NCBI GenBank assembly: GCA_023423065.1
Contig: JAFAGC010000015.1
Span: 1 to 64,000 of the forward strand
From: Pseudomonadota bacterium
GTDB lineage: Bacteria > Pseudomonadota > Gammaproteobacteria > Steroidobacterales > Steroidobacteraceae
Reading direction: 5' to 3'
Length of the DNA: 64,000 nt
In this document: one piece after another, positions 11,083 to 19,494 of the stretch
Layout: each line of letters starts with the position of its first letter
How positions within the stretch are numbered: the first letter of the stretch is position 1
The notes under the pieces: model-generated
The model's input: only the letters and a program-made list of their open reading frames with translations
The model's database searches: none
What the model was told of the DNA's origin: nothing
Position numbers and translations under genes: made by a program

Positions 11083-13019
11083 AGTACGCCGCGCTCGTCG
11101 CGGCCATCGCCCTGCAGGTAGTCGGCGCGCGAGCGGCGCCGCAGAAAGCGGTATTCGCCTCGGACGTGGCTTCGACGCAGTGGCCGCTGTCCGCCTTCGA
11201 TCCGCAGCTGCCTTCCGACTGGAGCGGCTTCGAATTCCTGGTGCTCGAATACCGCGCCTCATCCAGCCAGCGCTTCGAGCTCGCGCTGATCGGCGAAGAC
11301 GGCACGGTCTCCAAGCGCATCCATCCGTTCGCCAACTCCTGGACACGCGCGTCGATTCCGCTGCGGTTCTATCGGCAGGGACTCGGCGATGCGGACGAGC
11401 TGGCGTCCACGGTGAATCAGCCGCGCGCCGGCTACTGGATCAACATCGAGGCCGGCGGCCAAGGACCGGTGCGCAACGTGCGCGAGCTCGGCGTGACGAT
11501 GCGATATCCGGCGCGCGCGGCGACGCTCGAGATCCGCAAGGTGAGCCTGTCGAAGACGGACGCGGGCGACGCGATCCTCGATGGCGGCGCGCCGATCATT
11601 GACGACTACGGACAGTACAAACACGTCGACTGGCCCGGCAAGGCGCGCGACACCGCCGTGCTGGTGCGCGAGTGGAGCCAGGAAGCGCGGATGCTCGTGC
11701 CGAAGAACGTGCCAACGTGCCGTTACGGCGGCTTTGAAAGCGACCGGCGGCGCGCGAGCGGCTTCTTTCGCGTCGAGAAGATCGTCAATCGCTGGTGGTT
11801 CGTCGATCCCGCCGGTTGCCGCTTCTGGTCCGCGGGTGTCAACGGCGCGGGCGCGGAGCCGCCGTTCACGCAGATCGTCGGGCGAGACAAGCTGTTCGCG
11901 AGCATTCCCGCCGCGACGCAGGAGTTCGCGCCCGGTGCGACCGGCGACGCCTTCCGCGATCCGGTGTCGTTCTACGCCGCCAACCTGATGAAGCGCTTCG
12001 GCCAGAACTGGCGCGCGGAAAGCGCCTCGCTGACCTCGCGCCGCATGCGGACCTGGGGACTCAACACGGCATATGGCCCGGCGCTCAACGATGCGTTGCC
12101 CGCGAGCCTGCCCGCGCGGCTGCCCTATGTCTATCCACTGCGCGGCTGGCAGATGATCGAAGGCGCGATCATGGGACTGCCCGACGTGTATTCGGACGAG
12201 TTCGCGCGGCGCGTGGACGCCGATGCCGCGCGGCAGCTCGCGCCGCGCAAGGACGATCCGTGGATGATCGGCTACTTCATCGGCAACGAGCCCCCGTGGC
12301 CGGGGCGGGAAAGCCAGCTCGTGGATCTCGTGCTCGCGGGCCCCCCGAGCGTGCTGCAGCAGCGTTTTCGCGCCGGGCTCGTCAAGGGCGACACGCCCGC
12401 GGCGCGCAAGGCGATGGTGCACGCGGCGTTCCGGCGCTACCTCGAGGTCGTCAACGCCGCGGTGCGCAGGCACGACCCGAACCACCTGCACCTCGGCATC
12501 CGCTTCGGCGGCACGCCGCCCGACGACGTCATCGCGCTCGCCCGCGGCTTCGACGTGTACAGCATGAACAAGTACCGCTGGGCGCCGCCGAAGGATTTCA
12601 TCGACCGCGTATACGAGATCCAGGACCTGCCGATCCTGATCGGCGAGTTCCACTTCGGCGTGCCCGAGCGCGGCCTCGCGCCCGGGCTCGTGCAGACGAT
12701 GAACCAGGCGGAGCGCGGCGTCGCCTATTCGTATTACGTCGAGAACGCGGCCGCGCATCCCGCGATCGTCGGCACGCACTGGTACCAGTGGATAGATCAG
12801 CCCGCGACCGGCCGGCGCGACGGCGAGAACTACAACATCGGGTGGATAGACGTCACCGACCGTCCCTACCCCGAGCTCGTCGCCGCGGCGAAGGCGACAC
12901 ACGCGCGGATCGATGCGATCCACTCGGGCAAGCTGGCGCCGACCACGCGTCGGCCGAAGGCGTCGGAATTCGGGACGCCCGAGGATTCGATCCACCTCGG
13001 CATTCCGGCGATCCAGTGA
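11055..13019 (+). CDS. secreted GH50/agarase-like glycoside hydrolase
   Basis: 654 residues. A signal peptide (MALHPRRLLKYAALVAAIAL..., cleaved near ARAA) is followed by a ~150-residue beta-sandwich-like domain, then a large TIM-barrel region. The stretch DDYGQYKHVDWPGK and later YGGFES...GFFRVEKI...WWFVDPAG are typical of GH50 agarase-like proteins. Candidate catalytic acids are the Glu in FIGNEPPW and the Glu in LIGEFHFG. It probably acts on a polysaccharide in the periplasm or outside the cell. Substrate specificity cannot be read; agarose is not implied. It overlaps the preceding ICMT-like gene by 28 bases. Confidence 0.8.
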   Translation: MALHPRRLLKYAALVAAIALQVVGARAAPQKAVFASDVASTQWPLSAFDPQLPSDWSGFEFLVLEYRASSSQRFELALIGEDGTVSKRIHPFANSWTRASIPLRFYRQGLGDADELASTVNQPRAGYWINIEAGGQGPVRNVRELGVTMRYPARAATLEIRKVSLSKTDAGDAILDGGAPIIDDYGQYKHVDWPGKARDTAVLVREWSQEARMLVPKNVPTCRYGGFESDRRRASGFFRVEKIVNRWWFVDPAGCRFWSAGVNGAGAEPPFTQIVGRDKLFASIPAATQEFAPGATGDAFRDPVSFYAANLMKRFGQNWRAESASLTSRRMRTWGLNTAYGPALNDALPASLPARLPYVYPLRGWQMIEGAIMGLPDVYSDEFARRVDADAARQLAPRKDDPWMIGYFIGNEPPWPGRESQLVDLVLAGPPSVLQQRFRAGLVKGDTPAARKAMVHAAFRRYLEVVNAAVRRHDPNHLHLGIRFGGTPPDDVIALARGFDVYSMNKYRWAPPKDFIDRVYEIQDLPILIGEFHFGVPERGLAPGLVQTMNQAERGVAYSYYVENAAAHPAIVGTHWYQWIDQPATGRRDGENYNIGWIDVTDRPYPELVAAAKATHARIDAIHSGKLAPTTRRPKASEFGTPEDSIHLGIPAIQ

Positions 13020-13199
13020 TCCAAATTGTCAGTCGGCGTCGATGGCCCGGATCCCCCTGAGGATTCGAAGCCGGGCTCTCGCAATCGGTAAACAAGCGCC
13101 CGCGCAATCCGGACCACCGACACCAACAGACGTGAGTAGCCGGAGCCGGGAAACCGGTTTCGCGGGAGGGGACAGGTTTCGAGTCTGCCCCTGGTCGGG
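13020..13199. other. convergent intergenic region with a GGGGACAG hairpin
   Basis: 180 bases between convergent genes. Near its end (13167-13194) is an imperfect palindrome, GGGGACAGG ... CTGCCCCTGG, resembling the repeat family seen near the RAYT gene. It may help terminate both genes. Nothing else was recognised. Confidence 0.35.
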
Positions 13200-14927
13200 C
13201 TAGTAACCCTGCGCCGCGCCGTCCTTGCGCGACTCGGACGCCCCGAAATACACGCCTTCCGCGTTTCGATGGATGGCCTGGTAGCCGCCGAACCCACCGT
13301 CATTGCCGATGGTGACCTTGTGCCCGCGGGCCTGCAGCGCCTTCACGACCTCGGGCGAGAAACCCTGCTCCAGCAGCACCTCGCCGCCCTCGCGCATCCT
13401 CTCGTCCGTGGGTTCGCTCGAACCCTCGTGACGCACGCGCGGCGCATCGCCGGCTTCCTGGAAGTTCATGCCGAAGTCGATGACGTTCACGACGATCTGG
13501 ACGTGACCCTGCGGCTGCATGCCGCCGCCCATGACGCCGAACGACAGCCAGGGTTTGCCGTCCTTCGTGATGAACGCGGGAATGATGGTGTGGAACGGCC
13601 GCTTTCCGGGCGCGTAGACATTCGCGTGGCCCGGCGTCATCGAGAACAGCTCGCCGCGGTCCTGCAGGATGAAACCGCAGCCGTCGGGCGTCATGCCCGA
13701 ACCCAGGCCGCGGTAGTTGCTCTGGATCAGCGACACCATGTTGCCCGCGGCGTCGGCCACCGTCATGTAGATGGTGTCGCTCTGGTCGAGAGCCTTCGTG
13801 TCGACGGGATACTCGCGCGCGGCCTTCTTCGAGTCGATGAGTCCGCGGCGCTTCGCCGCGTAGGCCTTCGACAGCAGCGTCTTCAGCGGAATCTTCGCGA
13901 ACCCGGGATCCGCGTAATAACGCGCGCGGTCTTCGAACGCCAGTTTCTTGGCCTCGACGAACGCGTGCAGGTAGTCGGCGCTGCCGAAACCCATCGACCT
14001 GATGTCGTATCCCTCGAGAATGTTGAGCATCTGCAGCGCCGCGACGCCCTGCGTGTTGGGCGGCAGCTCCCACACGTCGTATCCACGGTAGTTAGTGGAC
14101 ACCGGCTCCACCCACTCGGAGCGGTGCGCGGCCAGGTCCGCGGCCGTGAGGTAACCGCCGTTCGCGCGCATGTACTTCTCGATGCGCTGGGCAATGTCGC
14201 CCTTGTAGAACGCATCCCGCCCGCCCTCGGCGATGCGCGACAGCGTGTCCGCGAGCAGCGGATTGCGGAAGATCTCGCCCTTGGCCGGCGCCCGGCCGTT
14301 CGGCATGAAGGTCTCCGCGAAGTTCGGAAACTTCGCGAGGGTGCGGACATTCGTCGCCCAGCCCGCCGCGACGATCTCGGTGACGGGAAACCCATCGCGG
14401 GCGTACGAAATCGCCGGCTGCAGCAGCTCCTTCATCGGGAGCTTGCCGAACCTGCCATGCAGCTCGAACCAGCCGTCGACGGTGCCGGGCACCGAAACCG
14501 GCAGCGGGCCCGTCGGCGGAATCGTCTTGCGATCAAGCCGCTTCAGCTCCGCCTGCAATTTCCCGAACGTGAGCGACTGCGGCGAGCGGCCGCTCGCGTT
14601 GAGTCCGTGCAGCTTGCCGGACTTCGCATCCCAGACGATGACGAACAGGTCGCCGCCGATGCCATTGCCCGTGGGCTCCATCAACCCGATGGCCGCGTTG
14701 GCGGCGATCGCGGCATCGACCGCGGTGCCCCCACGCTTGAGCACGTCCAGCGCGATCTGGCTCACGAGCGGATGACTGGTCGCCGCCATGCCGTGCGTCG
14801 AGATGACCTCGGAGCGCGTGGGGACGAGCGATCCGCTGGGGCGCGGACCGGCGGCGGAACCTTCCATGACCATGAGCGGGATCGTCAGGGTCGCGACAGC
14901 TGCGGACAGCCGGCGCGACGCATTCAC
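13200..14927 (-). CDS. ggt: gamma-glutamyltransferase
   Basis: 575 residues with an N-terminal signal peptide. It is an Ntn-hydrolase proenzyme: the catalytic threonine is expected in DQSDTIYMTVAD, where autocleavage would give the large and small subunits. Supporting motifs are GGTAVDAAIAANAAIGLMEP, GNGIGGD, and GSGMTPDGCGFILQDRG of the small subunit. GGT hydrolyses or transfers the gamma-glutamyl group of glutathione in the periplasm. Its ATG overlaps the stop of the upstream GNAT gene (ATGA), so the pair is co-translated. Confidence 0.96.
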   Translation of the reverse strand: MNASRRLSAAVATLTIPLMVMEGSAAGPRPSGSLVPTRSEVISTHGMAATSHPLVSQIALDVLKRGGTAVDAAIAANAAIGLMEPTGNGIGGDLFVIVWDAKSGKLHGLNASGRSPQSLTFGKLQAELKRLDRKTIPPTGPLPVSVPGTVDGWFELHGRFGKLPMKELLQPAISYARDGFPVTEIVAAGWATNVRTLAKFPNFAETFMPNGRAPAKGEIFRNPLLADTLSRIAEGGRDAFYKGDIAQRIEKYMRANGGYLTAADLAAHRSEWVEPVSTNYRGYDVWELPPNTQGVAALQMLNILEGYDIRSMGFGSADYLHAFVEAKKLAFEDRARYYADPGFAKIPLKTLLSKAYAAKRRGLIDSKKAAREYPVDTKALDQSDTIYMTVADAAGNMVSLIQSNYRGLGSGMTPDGCGFILQDRGELFSMTPGHANVYAPGKRPFHTIIPAFITKDGKPWLSFGVMGGGMQPQGHVQIVVNVIDFGMNFQEAGDAPRVRHEGSSEPTDERMREGGEVLLEQGFSPEVVKALQARGHKVTIGNDGGFGGYQAIHRNAEGVYFGASESRKDGAAQGY

Positions 14928-15454
14928 TTCGTGGCGCTCGCGGCGCGCGAGTTGCCGGAGTCGAACACCTGGCGCACTTCACCGTTGGTGACGCGTTCCT
15001 GGTAACGCCCCTGCGTGTAGTTGGCCACGACGCGGCGCCAGAACGACACGGCGACCGGGTTGCGCAGGTACTCGGTGATCTCCCAGCGGCCCGCGAAACG
15101 GTTGAGGATCAATTCGACGGCCATGCGGCCCACGCCGCGGCGCCGGTATGCACGCGCGACGAAAAATTCCGCCATGCGGTAATCGACCGGCGGACGGCCG
15201 GGCATCGCGCCGCGCGCGACCATGGCGAAGCCGGCAGGTTCGGCGCCGCGCATGATGATCAGCGGATTGACGGACGGATCGCCGAACCAGCGAGCGAGCT
15301 GGTCGGATTCGCTGTAACCGATCTCGCCGAGCGAGGTCGTGCTGAAGACGCCCGTGTTGAGCGGCGAGAGATCGTCCAGGTAGTCGCGGTACGCGCGCTC
15401 TATCCACTCACGATCGCGGTCGGCGCCGCGGGCATCTCGAACACTGACCGTCAC
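14924..15454 (-). CDS. GNAT family N-acetyltransferase
   Basis: 176 residues with one GNAT fold. The acetyl-CoA pyrophosphate loop is visible as ARAYRRRGVGRMAVE (R/Q-x-x-G-x-G type), followed by a helix and an RNPVAVSFWRRV segment typical of the last third of the domain. The substrate is unknown. It lies directly before ggt with a 4-base overlap, which suggests a linked role such as amino-acid or peptide modification, but this is only positional. Confidence 0.85.
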   Translation of the reverse strand: MTVSVRDARGADRDREWIERAYRDYLDDLSPLNTGVFSTTSLGEIGYSESDQLARWFGDPSVNPLIIMRGAEPAGFAMVARGAMPGRPPVDYRMAEFFVARAYRRRGVGRMAVELILNRFAGRWEITEYLRNPVAVSFWRRVVANYTQGRYQERVTNGEVRQVFDSGNSRAASATK

Positions 15455-15485
15455 GCGAAAGCCCCTCTAACTAGAATCGACTTCC

Positions 15486-15529
15486 AGAAAAGACAAAACC
15501 CGGGCAGACGTTGTTACGTACTGCCCGGG
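15486..15529 (-). terminator. rho-independent terminator of the Ala-rich lipoprotein gene
   Basis: On the minus strand a perfect 9-base stem (CCCGGGCAG, 15529-15521, pairing with CTGCCCGGG, 15507-15499) is followed by TTTTGTCTTTT. This is a textbook intrinsic terminator about 45 bases after the lipoprotein stop. Confidence 0.9.
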
Positions 15530-15573
15530 CCGTCATTGAGCCTGATGGCTCGAGGCAATAATCGGAGAATCGA

Positions 15574-15837
15574 TTACTGCGCCGGCGTCTCCGCCGGGGC
15601 GGCCTCGGCCGGAGCAGCAGCGGCTTCAGCCGTAGCAGCGGCGGCGTCCGTCGCGGCAGCAGCGGCTTCCGTGGTGGCTTCGGCGGCTTCCGTGGTGGCG
15701 GCAGCGGCTTCCGACGCGGCGGCAGCGGCTTCTTCAGCGACCGGAGCGGCGGCTTCCGTGGAAACGGCTTCCTGCTTGCTGCAGGCCATCAGCGCGAGGG
15801 CCGCGATCGAGGCGGCGAGAGCGACGTTAATCTTCAT
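15574..15837 (-). CDS. alanine/glutamate-rich small lipoprotein
   Basis: 87 residues. MKINVALAASIAALALMAC is a lipoprotein signal, with Cys at about residue 19 followed by SKQEAVS. The mature part is almost entirely A, E, T and P in loose repeats (such as EAAAATTEAAEATTEA) and ends PAQ. It is probably an extended or helical tether in the envelope; no catalytic domain is present. It has its own terminator and a palindrome-rich upstream region. A longer reading frame starting at 15945 exists but lacks a signal peptide at its start. Confidence 0.8.
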   Translation of the reverse strand: MKINVALAASIAALALMACSKQEAVSTEAAAPVAEEAAAAASEAAAATTEAAEATTEAAAAATDAAAATAEAAAAPAEAAPAETPAQ

Positions 15838-15840
15838 GTA

Positions 15841-15890
15841 GGGGTACCCCAAATTTTCTAGTGGTAAGTGAGACCAAACAAACGTTTGTT
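15841..15890. promoter_or_regulatory. palindromes upstream of the Ala-rich lipoprotein
   Basis: A perfect 14-base palindrome AACAAACGTTTGTT lies at 15877-15890, and a perfect 10-base palindrome GGGGTACCCC at 15841-15850, four bases before the lipoprotein ATG where its ribosome binding site should be. The first looks like a dimeric repressor operator; the second could influence translation. The rest of the 15838-16097 gap between divergent genes holds nothing I can name. Confidence 0.4.
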
Positions 15891-16097
15891 GCGATTTGCA
15901 TCGCGAGCGCGATCTTATCGATTCCTCAAACCATTTGAAACACACGACATTTGTCCGCAGATGGCGACATCATTAGTCAGACGCTGATCAAATCGTGATC
16001 AACGATCGTCGCGTGTTGGAACGCTTGCCAACGAAACCAAGGGTTTGCTGCAATGCGTCAAATCCCCTCAAAATGCACGGCGCATAGAATCCCGTTC

Positions 16098-17444
16098 ATG
16101 AATTCACTCGCCATTGAACAGAACGTGTCCGACTGGACCCGCTCATTCGCCACCCACATCGAGGTCGTGAAGCAACGGGCGGCCGCGGCACTCGCCGCCA
16201 CGGGGTATGAGTCGCTGCTCCTGCACGCCGGCACTCCCCCTCCGCTGTTCATGGACGATCAGTACCTGCCGTTTCGCGCGCAGGCGCCATTCAAGGCCTG
16301 GGCGCCGCTCGGCGACGCGCCGGATTCGTTCGTGTTCTTCACACCCGGGCGCATGCCGCGCCTGCTGATACATCAGCCGTCTGACTACTGGCACAAGTCA
16401 CCCGAGCTGCCGCGGGATTACTGGACGGATGCCTTCGACATCGTGAGCTGTGCCGATCGCGCGGGTTCGCGCGCGGCGTTGCCGAAGGACTTGTCGAGGA
16501 CGGCATTCATCGGCGCCCCGTTCAAGGAGCTCATGTCCTGGGGTCCGGCCACCATCAATCCCGAACACCTGGTCGCGCAGCTCGATTATGGCCGCGCGGC
16601 GAAGACGCCTTACGAAATCGCGTGCCTGCGGGAAGCCAACGTGCGGGGCGCGCGCGGACACGTCGCGGCGGAGAAGGCGTTTCGCGCGGGCGGCAGCGAG
16701 TTCGAGATCGCGCTCGCGTTCATGGCGGCGTGCGGACTGCGCGAGTGCGAGTTGCCGTACAACCCGATCGTCGCGCTCAACGAAGGCGGCGCGGTACTGC
16801 ACTACCAGGTCCAGCAGCGCACCAGTCCGGCGAAACTGCATTCGCTGCTCATCGACGCCGGCGCCGAGTTCGGCGGATACGCGAGCGACATCACGCGTAC
16901 ACACTCGTACGCGGACGCCGAGTTCGCGGAAATCATCCGGCGCTTCGACGCGCTGCAGCTCGCGTTGTGCGCGCAGGTGCGCGCGGGTCTCGACTGGCGC
17001 GACTTTCACGCCGCGTCGCATCGCGCGATCAGCGAATTCCTGCGCGAGATCGGCGTGATCGACGTGGGCGCGGACGTGGCGGTCGACAGCGGATTGACGA
17101 GCGTGTTCTATCCACACGGCATCGGGCACCTGCTGGGCCTGCAGGTACACGACGTCGGTGGACTGCAGCGCGAGCCCGGCGGCGGCGTCATCGAGCGGCC
17201 TCACAACCATCCGTTCCTGCGGCTCACGCGCAAGCTCGAGGACGGCTTCGTCGTGACCGTCGAGCCCGGGTTCTATTTCATCGATCAGTTGCTGGAAGGC
17301 GCGCGCGCCAAGCCACCACTCGGTCGAATGATCGATTGGAAGCGCGTCGAGCAGTTGAAGCCGTTCGGCGGAGTACGCATCGAGGACGATGTCGTCGCGC
17401 GGCCGAACGGCCACGAGAACCTCACCCGCCCCGCGTTCGGCTGA
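16098..17444 (+). CDS. pepQ: Xaa-Pro dipeptidase (PepQ-like prolidase)
   Basis: 448 residues from the ATG at 16098 (an in-frame ATG at 16053 is less likely). It has an N-terminal creatinase-like domain and a C-terminal pita-bread metallopeptidase domain. The five metal ligands of M24 enzymes are visible: Asp in LLIDAGAEF, Asp in ASDITRTH, His in HGIGHLLGL, Glu in VTVEPGFYF and Glu in GGVRIEDDVV. PepQ cleaves dipeptides with C-terminal proline and also hydrolyses some organophosphates. It stands alone and ends just before a strong palindrome. Confidence 0.95.
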   Translation: MNSLAIEQNVSDWTRSFATHIEVVKQRAAAALAATGYESLLLHAGTPPPLFMDDQYLPFRAQAPFKAWAPLGDAPDSFVFFTPGRMPRLLIHQPSDYWHKSPELPRDYWTDAFDIVSCADRAGSRAALPKDLSRTAFIGAPFKELMSWGPATINPEHLVAQLDYGRAAKTPYEIACLREANVRGARGHVAAEKAFRAGGSEFEIALAFMAACGLRECELPYNPIVALNEGGAVLHYQVQQRTSPAKLHSLLIDAGAEFGGYASDITRTHSYADAEFAEIIRRFDALQLALCAQVRAGLDWRDFHAASHRAISEFLREIGVIDVGADVAVDSGLTSVFYPHGIGHLLGLQVHDVGGLQREPGGGVIERPHNHPFLRLTRKLEDGFVVTVEPGFYFIDQLLEGARAKPPLGRMIDWKRVEQLKPFGGVRIEDDVVARPNGHENLTRPAFG

Positions 17445-17456
17445 CCAGGCGCGGGT

Positions 17457-17542
17457 GATCGGGGACAGATTTATTTATTGACGATATTGCGGGGGTTGAT
17501 GCCGCAAGCCTTTATCGTCAATAAATAAATCTGTCCCCGATC
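17457..17542. repeat. 86-base palindrome with perfect 30-base arms (REP-like)
   Basis: Bases 17457-17486 and 17513-17542 are perfect inverted copies, beginning GATCGGGGACAGATTTATTT. The 26-base centre contains a further TTGCGG...CCGCAA pair. The outer part is the repeat that flanks the nearby RAYT transposase gene, so this looks like a two-arm REP element mobilised by it. It lies between convergent pepQ and mscL and could terminate both. Confidence 0.88.
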
Positions 17543-17590
17543 ACCGACCGCGAGGCGCTGCGAAGCAGCCTCGCGCCGGCGACGCATCGA

Positions 17591-17986
17591 TTACTTCTTC
17601 GCGAGCAGGTCGCGGATTTCCTCGAGGAGGACTTCCTGGCGCGACGGCGGCGGCGGCGGCGCGGCCGGGTCCGGCGATTTCAGCTTGTTGATCCCACGGA
17701 TCAGCATGAACAGCACGAACGCGACGATCAGGAACTGGAACACCACCTGCAGGAAATTGCCGTATCTCCACAGCACTTCCGTCGTTCCATCCGGGCCGTA
17801 GCCAAGACCTATCGAGAGGTCGGTGAAGTTCACGCCACCGATCAACAAACCGACCGGCGGCATGATGACGTCTTCGACAACCGAGGTGACGATCTTGCCG
17901 AACGCGGCGCCGATGATGACACCGACGGCCATGTCGACCACATTGCCCCTCATCGCGAATTGTTTGAATTCTGTTGCGAGACCCAT
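17591..17986 (-). CDS. mscL: large-conductance mechanosensitive channel
   Basis: 131 residues, family length. Helix 1 (FKQFAMRGNVVDMAVGVIIGAAFG) carries the conserved RGNVVDMAVGVIIG motif. Helix 2 is FLIVAFVLFMLIRGINKL, followed by a proline-rich linker and a charged C-terminal helix (EEIRDLLAKK). It forms a homopentameric pore in the inner membrane that opens on osmotic downshock. It sits between two copies of the GGGGACAGATTTATTTA repeat. Confidence 0.97.
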   Translation of the reverse strand: MGLATEFKQFAMRGNVVDMAVGVIIGAAFGKIVTSVVEDVIMPPVGLLIGGVNFTDLSIGLGYGPDGTTEVLWRYGNFLQVVFQFLIVAFVLFMLIRGINKLKSPDPAAPPPPPSRQEVLLEEIRDLLAKK

Positions 17987-17996
17987 GGCACCCCCT

Positions 17997-18014
17997 GGGG
18001 ACAGATTTATTTAT
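17997..18014 (+). repeat. left inverted repeat of the RAYT unit
   Basis: GGGGACAGATTTATTTAT is a perfect inverted match to 18819-18836. The two 18-base arms enclose the RAYT gene. Confidence 0.9.
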
Positions 18015-18093
18015 GAACGATTACGCCAGTTAAACCGGCGTCCACCGAGAACCCTCCCGACTAAACTAGCCGCCCAATGACACGGAGGCAAGG

Positions 18094-18825
18094 ATGCCCC
18101 GCATCGGCAGAATCCTGCTTCCGGGATTCCCTCACCATCTCTATCAACGCGGTCACAACGGTCGCGATGTCTTTCGCCGTGAGGGCGACTACCTCGCTTA
18201 TCTCGAGACGCTGGCCGAGTTTCGCGAGTCGCTCGAACTCAGGATCTACGGTTACTGCCTGATGACGAATCACGTGCACCTGATCGTCGATCCTGGATTG
18301 AACACCGAGAACATCGGAAGGCTCATGAAGCGGCTCGCCGGCCGGCACACGCGCCGCGTGAATCGCATCGAAGCCCGGTCGGGCACCCTGTGGGGCGGGC
18401 GGTTCAAGAGCAGTCCGATCGAAACGGATCGATATCTCCTCGCGTGCCTTCGGTACGTCGATCGAAATCCGGTTCGCGCGCGGATGGTGGCGTCCGCGGG
18501 GCAATATCGCTGGTCGAGCTATCGCTCACACGTCGGAGAGAGTGTCGTTGATTGGCTCGACGTGGATCCGGTCATGCCGACGCTCTCCGACAATGTGCAA
18601 CGCCGCTGGCAGCGTTATCGGGAGTTCGTCGCCGAGGGTGATGACGAACTCGAGCTGCGACACATCCGGAACTCGTTGCAGCGGGGGACGACGACCTCGA
18701 CAGAAGAATTCGCCGAGACAGTCATGGGGTCGGCGGACTCGAATCTCCCGCGGCGAAATCGTGGCCGGCCGGTGAAGGCTGCAAAGAAAACGGGCGCCAA
18801 AGCGCCCGTTATCGTCGATAAATAA
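18094..18825 (+). mobile_element. REP-associated tyrosine transposase (RAYT) gene
   Basis: 243 residues from an ATG at 18094. It belongs to the Y1 transposase family. The HUH-type metal motif is NHVHLIVDP within GYCLMTNHVHLIVD, and the candidate catalytic tyrosine lies in LACLRYVDRNPVRA, followed by YRWSSYRSHVG. RAYTs cut single-stranded REP sequences and are domesticated relatives of IS200/IS605. The gene is enclosed by 18-base inverted repeats, and its stop codon lies inside the right-hand repeat. Its last codons also form the hairpin that ends the rplQ operon on the other strand. Confidence 0.92.
18784..18810 (-). terminator. rho-independent terminator of the ribosomal operon
   Basis: Read on the minus strand, ACGGGCGC (18810-18803) and GCGCCCGT (18798-18791) form a perfect 8-base stem around TTTG, followed by TTTCTTT. 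It lies about 30 bases after the rplQ stop and inside the 3' coding end of the RAYT gene. Confidence 0.88.
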
Positions 18826-18836
18826 ATCTGTCCCCG
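18819..18836 (-). repeat. right inverted repeat of the RAYT unit
   Basis: ATAAATAAATCTGTCCCC is the exact reverse complement of 17997-18014. It includes the RAYT stop codon (TAA, 18823-18825) and ends two bases before the rplQ stop codon. Confidence 0.9.
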
Positions 18837-18838
18837 AA

Positions 18839-19444
18839 TTACTTCGACGACTTCTTTTTCTTGGCGGCGGTCTTTTTCTTCTTCGGAGCGGCGACCTTCT
18901 TCTTCTCGGCCTTCGCGGCGGCGGCCTTGGCGGTCTTTTCCGCCTTGGCGGCCTTCGCGGCCTTTTCGCGCACCTTCTTCGCTTCGGCCTTCGCCTTCTT
19001 GTCTTCCTTGCTCGCGGCCTCGGCCTTCGGCTTGTCGGCCTTCTTCGCCGGCTTGTCTTCCGGAGCGGCCTCGACGGCCACCGGCGCGGAACGCTCGACG
19101 AGCTGCATCAGCGCCATCGGGGCGTTGTCACCGGGACGCGGCGCCATGTGCAGGATGCGGGTGTAGCCACCCGGACGCGCCTTGAAGCGCGGGCCGATGG
19201 TTTCGAACAGCTTCGTGACGATCTCCGAATCGCGCAGGCGCGAGAACGCGAGACGGCGGTTGGCTTCGCTGTCTTCCTTGCCCAGGGTGATCAACGGCTC
19301 GACGACGCGGCGCAGTTCCTTGGCCTTCGGCACGGTGGTGCGAATGGTCTCGTGGCGCAGCAGCGCGACCGACAGGTTGCGGAGCAACGCGTGGCGGTGC
19401 GGCGCATTGCGCGAAAGCTGGCGACCGGAAAGGTGATGACGCAT
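18839..19444 (-). CDS. rplQ: 50S ribosomal protein L17 with long Lys/Ala tail
   Basis: 201 residues. The first ~117 are a normal L17 (MRHHLSGRQLSRNAPHRHAL at the start, RPGGYTRI near the end of the core). The remaining ~84 residues are a low-complexity tail of K, A and E with runs such as KKKKTAAKKKK. L17 lies near the peptide exit tunnel. The tail is well beyond the usual length and is probably disordered. It is the last gene of the alpha operon, after rpoA, with an intrinsic terminator beyond it. Confidence 0.97.
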   Translation of the reverse strand: MRHHLSGRQLSRNAPHRHALLRNLSVALLRHETIRTTVPKAKELRRVVEPLITLGKEDSEANRRLAFSRLRDSEIVTKLFETIGPRFKARPGGYTRILHMAPRPGDNAPMALMQLVERSAPVAVEAAPEDKPAKKADKPKAEAASKEDKKAKAEAKKVREKAAKAAKAEKTAKAAAAKAEKKKVAAPKKKKTAAKKKKSSK

Positions 19445-19494
19445 GGTAAGACTTCCTAACTAAACGGAGCCCGGCGAACCGGGCTCATTTCAAC

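Noticed and set aside
11259..12995. 578-codon open frame antisense to the glycosidase
   Set aside because: Low-complexity shadow product; the plus-strand protein has a signal peptide and catalytic motifs.
13269..15005. 578-codon open frame antisense to ggt
   Set aside because: Arginine-rich shadow frame; the ggt motifs on the minus strand are unambiguous.
17541..17771. 76-codon minus-strand frame over the mscL 3' end
   Set aside because: Out-of-frame shadow of mscL, with a start inside that gene.
17457..18836. Small CRISPR array
   Set aside because: The repeats occur as inverted pairs at irregular distances, with no regular spacers and no cas genes.
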